Positions 1 through 6,133 of a stretch of 6,263 nt of DNA are shown here, one piece after another; positions within the stretch are counted from its first letter, which is position 1, and the number at the start of each line of letters is the position of its first letter. Source of the stretch: Deltaproteobacteria bacterium (GTDB lineage: Bacteria > Desulfobacterota > Desulfobacteria > Desulfobacterales > BuS5); NCBI GenBank assembly GCA_021157555.1, contig JAGGWL010000060.1, positions 1 to 6,263 of the forward strand, in the 5' to 3' direction. The position numbers were made by a program, and so were the translations under genes. A model generated the notes under the pieces. It was not told the DNA's origin. It was given only the letters and a program-made list of their open reading frames with translations, and searched no databases.

Positions 1-6
1 CCAAAC

Positions 7-90
7 ACTGAGCTATAATAAAATTTGAAAACCTCTGAAACTCGCTGCGCTCAAACAGCCAGAGGTTTTCAAATTTCACCATAGCTCAGT
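7..90. repeat. Long inverted repeat: 31-bp arms, 22-nt loop
   Basis: The arms are 7-37 and 60-90, and the loop is 38-59. Twenty-eight of 31 positions pair on the plus strand; the exceptions are 17/80, 18/79 and 20/77, each an A opposite a C. In minus-strand RNA these become G-U wobbles, so the helix is unbroken over 31 bp in that orientation. The loop contains a near mirror-symmetric stretch at 38-55 (AAACTCGC TG CGCTCAAA). No T-run follows the right arm (next bases CCTGACATC). On the minus strand only six bases after the stem are visible (GTTTGG), so a terminator with a later U-tract cannot be excluded. It could be a dispersed palindromic repeat or small non-autonomous element, or a 3' RNA structure of minus-strand transcripts. 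The pairing is seen directly; the role is unknown. Confidence 0.9.
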
Positions 91-91
91 C

Positions 92-149
92 CTGACATCT
101 AATGGTCGGCGTTATAACCAAGCCCGAATATTTTATGGTAATTTATAAA
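92..149 (+). promoter_or_regulatory. Possible promoter region of the small four-Cys gene
   Basis: Two weak sigma-70-like candidates lie between the inverted repeat and the small plus-strand gene. The first is CTGACA (92-97, one base from TTGACA) with TATAAC (113-118), but the spacer is only 15 nt. The second is a lone TATAAA (144-149) with no recognisable -35 element 16-18 nt upstream. TATAAC lies inside an 8-bp perfect palindrome, GTTATAAC (111-118), which could be a regulator site. A 7-bp AT-only inverted repeat, ATTTTAT/ATAAAAT (130-136/145-151), overlaps the second candidate. Neither candidate is strong; a promoter is expected here because the gene has no co-directional neighbour within the window. 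Confidence 0.2.
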
Positions 150-171
150 ATGATGTGGTAAGTGTCAAATT

Positions 172-378
172 ATGGATTTAGAAACTCAGGCAAAAAAATT
201 CAAGCGAAACAAGTACCCTGTTAAACACAAATTCGATTTCGAAGCAGGGTATCTATCCAAAAGTCCGTGCAAGGACTGCGACGCACGAGCGCAGTTCCCA
301 GCGTGTCTAAAAAACTGCAGTCTTCTCGAAAAAATACATTCCCATTTAATCAATGTAATTTCCAGTTCACGTTCCTAA
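172..378 (+). CDS. Small four-cysteine protein, putative zinc-binding, function unknown
   Basis: A 68-residue, cytoplasmic-looking protein with no signal peptide or membrane segment. The first 20 residues are rich in Lys and Arg. The core is C33-x2-C36-x8-C45-x3-C49 within SPCKDC and FPACLKNC, followed by a probable amphipathic helix (about 50-63) and a Ser-rich tail. The paired cysteines suggest a small zinc-knuckle or zinc-ribbon fold, which is inference. From memory, short proteins with a similar SPCK-x-C ... FP-x-C-x3-C pattern recur in Desulfobacterota, but I know of no assigned function. ATG at 172 is the only sensible start: an in-frame TGA lies at 151-153, and no ATG, GTG or TTG codon lies between. 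The Shine-Dalgarno is poor (GGTAAG at 157-162 at best). Its TAA (376-378) overlaps the stop of the convergent comEC. The cysteine pattern and a reading frame filling the space to comEC argue for a real gene; expression is unproven. Confidence 0.72.
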   Translation: MDLETQAKKFKRNKYPVKHKFDFEAGYLSKSPCKDCDARAQFPACLKNCSLLEKIHSHLINVISSSRS

Positions 379-2891
379 TTCTGTAAATTTATTTTTGAAT
401 GAGCCATTATTTCCTGAAACGGGATAACCGATAAAGAGTGTCCATCAGTTACAAGTGTTATAGCTCCGTTTTTTGACGTTTCAAATATATGGCTGCCAAG
501 CAATTTGTACCTGTTGATAACCTCAGTGCCTGGAAAACCGAATCGATTGTTAAAGCCGGATGATATTATGATTAATTCGGGTTGCACATTTTGAAGAAAT
601 TCGAGTGTGCTGGATGTTTTGCTGCCATGATGAGGAGCGACCAGTACTGTGCTGCGCAATTTGCCGCCATTTATTGAAACAAGTTCATTTTCTGCATCGG
701 CTTCAATATCTCCCGGAAACAGAAAGGATATTGTGCCGTACGTTATTTTGACGACTATAGAGTTATTATTCAAATCTCTCCATTTCTCTTTAAGCTTTTT
801 TTCCGAAAAATCTGGCGGAGGATAGAGTATTTCAAGAATTGCGTTACAGATATTTTGTTTGCATTTTAATTTACTGAATTGAGTCATCTCTATTCTGTTC
901 TCATTGATTGCCTTAATAAACTCTTTATATCCAAGGGTGTCAGCTCCTTCGTCGTTGGATAACACTGTTTTGACATTAAAATGTTTGGCGATATATATCA
1001 ATCCATTAAGATGATCGCTGTTTGGGTGTGAAAGAATAATTGTATCTATTGTCATAATTTTGTTTCGCCATAAAAAGGGAGCAATAATTTTTGCACCAAT
1101 ATCAAAGATGCTGTTATCAGCAAAACCTCCGCCATCAATAAGAATGGATGAACCTTTTGGCATTTCAACCAGTGCTGCGCTCCCCTGCCCAACATCAAGA
1201 ATAGTTACTCTTAAATCGTTATGTAAAAATCTGTGATACAGCCAGTATGCGGCATCACAGCAACCTGCTGTAAAAATGAAAAAGAGTACTATAATAGAAA
1301 GTTTTAAATTGATATTTGTTTTTGCTGTAATATTTTTGTTAATAATATTTTTTATAATTCGCAAAACCGTCAGGAATGTCAGATAATATAAGCATATTTC
1401 AAAACCTGAAGGTGTTAATGTTTTATAAGCGGCAAATGGCATATGAGACATAAACTTAACAACTGCAAGAACGTATCCTGATATATAGCCTGATATATTT
1501 ATACATAATGATGCCAGTTTTATGCTGAGAGGGTAAGCCGGAAAAGATAAAAGACCTAAAGGTACGACAAGAAAGCCTGTTACAGGGACAGTAAATAAAT
1601 TTGTTATTATGCCAATCAAGGAAATTTGGTTAAAATAGTACATTACCAAAGGCGTGGTGCCTATGATGGCAAAAAATGAAACGAAAAAAAACGGCCATAG
1701 CTTTTTCTTGATAAATATAATTGTTTTTTTACTGGCTACAATTTGCTTATCTGTTTTTTTATAAATTGATGACATACCGTAGATGATTGAAAAAACAGCC
1801 GCAAAGGATAGCTGAAACGAGACTGAATAAATAGAAGGCGGGTGGAAGATTAGAATAAGTATAGCTGCGAGCGCCAGAGTATTGAATGCATCATGCTGTT
1901 TTTCAAAAATAAATGTCAACAGGAAAACGGAAATCATAATAACCGCTCTCTGGGTGGATGGCGGCATTCCTGCAATCAAACCATATAAAACAACAGGAAA
2001 TATTGATAGAATTGCAGCACCTTTTTTTACCCATGCATTCCACAGGAGAATTTTAAAAAAGGAGAGGATGTGCGAAAAAAACAAAAATGAAATTCCAGCT
2101 ACAATTCCTATGTGAAGTCCGGAAATGGCAAGTAAATGACTGACTCCTGCTCTGTTAAAGTCTTCACGCAGTGAAGGAGATATTTCATTTTTATCTCCTA
2201 TTATAAGGGCTTTCAGGAGAGCCGCTTGTTCATCATCTTTTATTTGTTCTATCAGAGCTGAAATCTTGTTCCGGGTCTTTTCAATTATTCCCATGAAACC
2301 CCGGGAGTTTTCTTTTTTTATTATTTGAATTCTGTCGCCTCGGGTATAGGAAGAACCCCATATACCTTTAAATGACATGTATCTTTTATAGTCGAATCCG
2401 CCTGGATTGTTGAAATTCCTGATTGCTCTAATTTTACTGTAAAATTTTATTTTATCTCCAACCCTCAGTACCGGATGTTTTCCAGAAACTACCAAACGAA
2501 TTTTTCCTGTTACAGGAAAGGATTTGTTTTTATCCTTAAGCAACTCGCTTCTGATACTGAATTTTAACCTTTTACCGTAAAAAACAGGTTTTGTATCTAT
2601 TGTGCCTTGAATGTGCCATTTGTTTTGATCTGTAAAATGTGTAATATGGTTTAAGGGAAATATTGGAAAAATAAATGGATGGATTAATATATATCCAATA
2701 AGAAAAAAAACAGATAAAAGCGGTAAAAGAACAGTTCTTTTTTGCAAGATGCCAAAAAATATGCAAATAGTGCTTATAAAAAGAAAAATATATGCAAGTT
2801 TAATCTGGCAAGGGAGTTGTGTGCATAGGAGGATACCTGATATCATGGATATCAGCATGGGAATCATAGGGCGGGTAAACAATTTGTCCAC
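375..2891 (-). CDS. comEC: ComEC/Rec2-family DNA-uptake channel protein with C-terminal metallo-beta-lactamase domain
   Basis: ComEC is the inner-membrane channel that carries single-stranded DNA into the cytoplasm during natural transformation. At 838 residues this one has the full three-part build. The N-terminus holds hydrophobic segments (about 10-75) and an OB-fold domain (about 93-190) ending in NPGGFDYKRYMSFKGIWGSS. The polytopic competence domain (about 225-515) carries the hallmarks HLLAISGLHI (252-261) and GMPPSTQRA (308-316). A further hydrophobic segment (about 531-550) precedes the metallo-beta-lactamase domain (about 560-825). That domain has DVGQG (566-570), DGGG (586-589), SHPNSDH (621-627), PGD (726-728) and PHHGS (753-757). 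The metal motif reads H622-x-N624-x-D626-H627, where many ComEC proteins have Asp at the third position, and NRFGFP (782-787) has Phe where NRYGHP is common. The start is GTG, 5 bp after the murA stop with only a weak AAGAG upstream, so translation is probably coupled. ATG codons 9 and 12 are alternative starts with no better ribosome site. No other competence gene is in view. Confidence 0.95.
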   Translation of the reverse strand: MDKLFTRPMIPMLISMISGILLCTQLPCQIKLAYIFLFISTICIFFGILQKRTVLLPLLSVFFLIGYILIHPFIFPIFPLNHITHFTDQNKWHIQGTIDTKPVFYGKRLKFSIRSELLKDKNKSFPVTGKIRLVVSGKHPVLRVGDKIKFYSKIRAIRNFNNPGGFDYKRYMSFKGIWGSSYTRGDRIQIIKKENSRGFMGIIEKTRNKISALIEQIKDDEQAALLKALIIGDKNEISPSLREDFNRAGVSHLLAISGLHIGIVAGISFLFFSHILSFFKILLWNAWVKKGAAILSIFPVVLYGLIAGMPPSTQRAVIMISVFLLTFIFEKQHDAFNTLALAAILILIFHPPSIYSVSFQLSFAAVFSIIYGMSSIYKKTDKQIVASKKTIIFIKKKLWPFFFVSFFAIIGTTPLVMYYFNQISLIGIITNLFTVPVTGFLVVPLGLLSFPAYPLSIKLASLCINISGYISGYVLAVVKFMSHMPFAAYKTLTPSGFEICLYYLTFLTVLRIIKNIINKNITAKTNINLKLSIIVLFFIFTAGCCDAAYWLYHRFLHNDLRVTILDVGQGSAALVEMPKGSSILIDGGGFADNSIFDIGAKIIAPFLWRNKIMTIDTIILSHPNSDHLNGLIYIAKHFNVKTVLSNDEGADTLGYKEFIKAINENRIEMTQFSKLKCKQNICNAILEILYPPPDFSEKKLKEKWRDLNNNSIVVKITYGTISFLFPGDIEADAENELVSINGGKLRSTVLVAPHHGSKTSSTLEFLQNVQPELIIISSGFNNRFGFPGTEVINRYKLLGSHIFETSKNGAITLVTDGHSLSVIPFQEIMAHSKINLQN

Positions 2892-2896
2892 GTTTC

Positions 2897-4147
2897 TTAT
2901 GATACTCTTTTAATTTTCGCCCCTAATAGCTTGAATTTTTTTTCAAGCGCTTCATACCCCCTGTCAAGGTGGTATATACGATTGACTTCTGTTTTTCCGT
3001 TGGCCACAAGACCGGCAAGAACAAGAGAAGCACTTGCTCGCAGATCGGATGCCATAACAGGAGCTCCTGAAAGAGCAGGAACGCCTTTTACTATAGCAGA
3101 ATTGCCGGATACTGTTATGTTGGCACCCATACGCTTTATTTCGCTGATATGGATAAAACGATTTTCAAATATTGTTTCAGATATGGTGCTTACCCCGTTG
3201 GCAATCGACATCAGCACCATAAACTGGGCCTGCATGTCTGTCGGAAAGCCCGGATATGTTCTGGTTTTTATATCGACACTTATAATTTCATCAGGACCTG
3301 TAATATGGATACATTTTTTACTGATTTCTATTTTTGAACCAACACGCCTTAATTTATCTATTACAGAACCAAGATGATCAGGTTCGCAATCAACAATTTT
3401 AAAATCACCACCTGTCAGGGCGGCAGCAATCATAAACGTACCTGCCTCGATCCGGTCGGGGATGATGGAAACAGATGATGGATTCATGGAAGAGACCCCG
3501 TTGATTTTGATACAAGAGGTGCCGGCTCCTTTTATATCAGCTCCCATTTTATTCATGACATCAGCCATGGCTTTAATTTCCGGTTCACATGCAGCATTTT
3601 TGATATAGCTGGTTCCTTCAGCCAGGGCTGCAGCCATCATTAAATTTTCAGTGCCGGTAACAGTAGGAAAATCTAAATAGATTTCAGCCCCTTTAAGTTT
3701 GTCTGCCCTGGCTTCAATATATCCATGTTTCAGTTCTATTGAAGCACCGAGGTCTGTAAGACCTTTTAAATGCAGATTAATTGGACGCGCACCAATAGCG
3801 CAGCCTCCAGGCAGGGAAACTCTGGCTTTTTTTAACCTTGCCAAAAGAGGTCCAAGTACCAATATTGAGGCTCTCATTTTTCTCACCAGATCGTATGGAG
3901 CCTTATGATTATTAAGCCCGCCTGCATTTATTTTTACGGTGTTCCCGTCAGTATTTACACTGGTACCCAGAGTAGACAACAAAAGTTTTATGCTGTTGAC
4001 ATCTTTTAAATCAGGAACGTTAGAATAAACGCATTGACCCTCGGTTAGCATGGAGGATACAAGTATCGGCAGCGCAGCATTTTTAGCTCCGCTGATTTTT
4101 ACTTCGCCCTTAAGGCGTCTGCCTCCTTCTATTATTATTTTATCCAT
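2897..4147 (-). CDS. murA: UDP-N-acetylglucosamine 1-carboxyvinyltransferase (MurA)
   Basis: MurA transfers enolpyruvate from phosphoenolpyruvate to UDP-GlcNAc in the cytoplasm, the first committed step of peptidoglycan synthesis. The 416 residues match the family's usual length of about 420, so the gene is complete. Family residues are in register with the E. coli enzyme: K22-N23 in SGAKNAALP; R92; the catalytic Cys116 in the mobile loop GGCAIGARP (equivalent to Cys115, the residue alkylated by fosfomycin); D304 in YPGFPTDMQAQF; and R396 in HLDRGYE. Because the loop has Cys and not Asp, the enzyme is predicted to be fosfomycin-sensitive at the target. The N-terminus starts directly with the conserved beta strand and GGRRLKGEV, fixing ATG 4147 as the start although no Shine-Dalgarno is visible in the 13-nt AT-only gap after the response regulator. 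The GGAGG inside codons 7-9 is part of the coding sequence. The gene is downstream of the regulator and 5 bp upstream of comEC, so it is probably co-transcribed with both. Confidence 0.98.
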   Translation of the reverse strand: MDKIIIEGGRRLKGEVKISGAKNAALPILVSSMLTEGQCVYSNVPDLKDVNSIKLLLSTLGTSVNTDGNTVKINAGGLNNHKAPYDLVRKMRASILVLGPLLARLKKARVSLPGGCAIGARPINLHLKGLTDLGASIELKHGYIEARADKLKGAEIYLDFPTVTGTENLMMAAALAEGTSYIKNAACEPEIKAMADVMNKMGADIKGAGTSCIKINGVSSMNPSSVSIIPDRIEAGTFMIAAALTGGDFKIVDCEPDHLGSVIDKLRRVGSKIEISKKCIHITGPDEIISVDIKTRTYPGFPTDMQAQFMVLMSIANGVSTISETIFENRFIHISEIKRMGANITVSGNSAIVKGVPALSGAPVMASDLRASASLVLAGLVANGKTEVNRIYHLDRGYEALEKKFKLLGAKIKRVS

Positions 4148-4160
4148 ATTAATAAATTTA

Positions 4161-5510
4161 TTATCTAAAATCAGCAGGTTTCATATCATATTTTTTTAAA
4201 AGGTCATATAGATCGGCTCTGTATCTTCCGGCAAGTTTCGCTGCCTTGCTTACATTGCCTTTTGTGAATTCAAAAAGCTGAATTATATAATTTTTTTCAA
4301 AGTCTTCTTTAGCAGCCTTTAATGGCTTCATATCGCTTGTCTTTATATTTCTGGACTGCAAAATCAAATCTTCCTGAATGATATTTTTTGTGGTAAGAGC
4401 TACTGCGCATTCAATAGTATTTTCAAGTTCTCTGACATTACCAGGCCAGGTGTGAAGCAGGAGTTTCTGCATGGCTGATTTTGAAAAACCGTTTATATCC
4501 TTGCTTATCTTGCTTGAATATTTTTCCAGAAAATGCTTTGAAAGAAGAGGTATGCTCTCCTTTCTGTCTTTAAGCGGGGGAAGCTTTATCGGGATAACGT
4601 GGATACGATAGTAAAGATCTTCCCGAAAAGTTTTGTTCTCTACCTCTTTAGCGAGATCTTTGTTGGATGCTATTATTATCCTGGTATCGACCTTCACAGT
4701 TTTTTCACTTCCTAAAGGATAATATTCTCTCTCTTCTATAACCCGAAGAAGCTTTGCCTGCATTGGAAAGGGCATTTCTGATATTTCATCCAAAAAGATT
4801 GAACCTCCGGCGGCTTGAGCAAAAAAACCTTTTTTACGTTTTAAAGCGCCTGTAAAAGCTCCTTTTTCAAATCCAAACAGTTCACTTTCCATCAGATTCT
4901 CCGGTATGGCAGCGCAATTGATTCCCACAAACGGCCCGTCTCTTCTGGAGCTGGCTGCGTGCAGGGTTTTTGCAATCAACTCCTTGCCGGTTCCGCTGTC
5001 TCCTTCAATATGGACTATCGAATCTGTGGCTGCAGCCTGAGATATTTTTGCCATAACTTTTTTCATCTTACCATTTTGACCGATAATATTATCAACCCCG
5101 TACTTTTCCTTTACTATATTGTTGAGGTTTTTTACCTCACAAGAGATAGTTGTTTTTTCCAGGCATTGCTCAATTTGCAGTAAAAGGTCGTTATCATCAA
5201 AGGGTTTGGTTAAATAACTGTAGGCTCCTTTCCTCATAGCTTCAACAGCGGTATCAATTGCGCCGTATGCTGTTAAAATAATAACAGGCAGTTCCGGATT
5301 GATTTGGTGAAGATCTCCCATAAGCTTAATCCCGTTCTTGCCATTAAGTTTAAGGTCAAGCAGAGCTAAATCAATAACCTCATCTTTTGCTATTTGGAGT
5401 GCGGTTTGTGCTTTAAGAGCTGAGGCTACCTGAAATCCTTCGGATTCCAGCTTCATTTTGATTACTTTAAGTATATTTTTGTCATCATCTACTATTAAGA
5501 TTGTTTTCAT
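4161..5510 (-). CDS. Sigma-54-dependent response regulator, NtrC family, GlrR/QseF-like
   Basis: A 449-residue, three-domain activator. The receiver (1-120) has acidic D8-D9-D10, phospho-acceptor D52, T80 and K102. The AAA+ sigma-54 interaction domain (about 142-372) has Walker A GDSGTGKE (170-177), GAFTGA (217-222, the sigma-54 contact loop), Walker B GGSIFLDE (235-242), REDLYYR with putative arginine fingers (R297, R302) and WPGNVREL (355-362). The C-terminal Fis-type helix-turn-helix is about 403-445. All catalytic motifs are intact, so phosphorylation-controlled ATP-driven activation of a sigma-54 promoter is expected. The C-terminus, with FTKGNVSKAAKLAGRYR and a terminal ADF, closely resembles E. 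coli GlrR (compared from memory); together with the gene order this favours GlrR/QseF over NtrC itself. ATG 5510 overlaps the lipoprotein stop as ATGA, with AGG seven bases upstream. The cognate kinase is most likely the truncated gene at the right edge. Orthology to GlrR is likely but not proven. Confidence 0.95.
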   Translation of the reverse strand: MKTILIVDDDKNILKVIKMKLESEGFQVASALKAQTALQIAKDEVIDLALLDLKLNGKNGIKLMGDLHQINPELPVIILTAYGAIDTAVEAMRKGAYSYLTKPFDDNDLLLQIEQCLEKTTISCEVKNLNNIVKEKYGVDNIIGQNGKMKKVMAKISQAAATDSIVHIEGDSGTGKELIAKTLHAASSRRDGPFVGINCAAIPENLMESELFGFEKGAFTGALKRKKGFFAQAAGGSIFLDEISEMPFPMQAKLLRVIEEREYYPLGSEKTVKVDTRIIIASNKDLAKEVENKTFREDLYYRIHVIPIKLPPLKDRKESIPLLSKHFLEKYSSKISKDINGFSKSAMQKLLLHTWPGNVRELENTIECAVALTTKNIIQEDLILQSRNIKTSDMKPLKAAKEDFEKNYIIQLFEFTKGNVSKAAKLAGRYRADLYDLLKKYDMKPADFR

Positions 5511-6133
5511 AGCTTACCTGTTTGTTTCTTCAAGGATTTTCTTTTTTTTTCTTCAATACCAAGATCTATTTCTTTAAGATCTTTAATCTGATCTTTTAGT
5601 TTTTTTATCCTGGCATGTAAATCTTTTTGTTGATTTTGCAATTTGGCCGTATTTTTTTCATCTTCCCTGATTTTTGTTTCCAAAGATTCTATTTTATGCT
5701 TTAATTCTTTAATTTCTTTGTTTCTATCAATTCGTTCTTTAAGTAAATTTCGATAAATCAATGTTTCGGTTTTAATATGGCTTTTTACAAATTCACCATC
5801 AGCTTCAAGTGTTGTGAAGCATTCCAACGATTTTTTATAATCCCTTTCAGGATTTTCAGGGTGCATATATACCAACCCCATCAGAAAGAGTCCCTGATTT
5901 TCCAGGCTGTTGGGGAATAGCATCATGACCCTTTGGATTTCAGCTATTGATGCCTTATAATACCCTTTTTCCATTAATTTTACGGCATTTGCAAGATGTT
6001 TTTCATTCTGGCTTTCTTTATATGAATATATATGGTAAAAATCGGTGCATCCTGTAAAAATAAATATTAATATCAAGCTACAGGTAAGGTAAAGAAAAAG
6101 GTGCTGCCTTTTCCAGGTTTGCTTTGAACCCAT
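5507..6133 (-). CDS. Coiled-coil lipoprotein of a two-component operon, QseG-like
   Basis: A 208-residue predicted lipoprotein. A basic N-terminus (K4, K8, R9) and hydrophobic segment (12-26) lead to the lipobox FTGC, with Cys29 as the lipidation site. Thr at +2 (no Asp retention signal) suggests transfer to the outer membrane. Residues about 44-112 look helical and TPR-like (KLMEKGYYKASIAEIQRVM, then a second helix pair ending ECFTTLE). Residues about 130-205 form a long Lys/Glu-rich coiled coil with the tail LKEIDLGIEEKKRK. The position between kinase and sigma-54 regulator, the lipidation and the C-terminal coiled coil match QseG, the outer-membrane lipoprotein that binds kinase QseE in enterobacteria; its tail has a similar L-x2-L-x2-I pattern from memory. 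Sequence similarity elsewhere is not evident to me. ATG 6133 is chosen for the strong GGAGG six bases upstream, and it forces a 61-bp overlap with the kinase gene. A9 at 5542-5550 is a possible slippage site. Confidence 0.88.
   Translation of the reverse strand: MGSKQTWKRQHLFLYLTCSLILIFIFTGCTDFYHIYSYKESQNEKHLANAVKLMEKGYYKASIAEIQRVMMLFPNSLENQGLFLMGLVYMHPENPERDYKKSLECFTTLEADGEFVKSHIKTETLIYRNLLKERIDRNKEIKELKHKIESLETKIREDEKNTAKLQNQQKDLHARIKKLKDQIKDLKEIDLGIEEKKRKSLKKQTGKL

Noticed and set aside
92..125. GGCGTTATAACC next to a long hairpin as an integron attC site.
   Set aside because: GTTATAA does not fit the R' consensus GTTRRRY, no matching R'' lies on the left side of the hairpin, and no integrase or cassette structure is visible.
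262..297. Two mutually exclusive hairpins inside the small gene (262-266/273-277 and 273-280/290-297) as an attenuator or minus-strand terminator for comEC.
   Set aside because: The stems are only 5 and 8 bp, the T-run after the first on the minus strand is very short and followed by GG, and the bases are accounted for by codons of the cysteine motif.
1882..2115. Plus-strand open frame of 77 codons within comEC, and other short frames opposite the regulator.
   Set aside because: They lie antisense to well-supported genes, with no ribosome site or family motif.
3121..3136. TGGCACCCATACGCTT on the plus strand as a sigma-54 promoter (GG...GC).
   Set aside because: Only nine bases separate GG and GC, not the required ten, and it points antisense inside murA with no gene to serve.
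2931..3377. 148-codon plus-strand open frame inside murA.
   Set aside because: It is antisense to a fully conserved murA, shows no recognisable domain, and is the kind of shadow frame expected opposite a real gene.
5507..5560. A9 run (5542-5550, minus strand) near the end of the lipoprotein gene as a programmed -1 frameshift fusing lipoprotein to the response regulator.
   Set aside because: The -1 frame is the regulator's frame, but it meets a TAA two codons before the regulator ATG, so slippage would only swap a short C-terminal tail. The run is explained by Glu/Lys codons in the coiled-coil tail.
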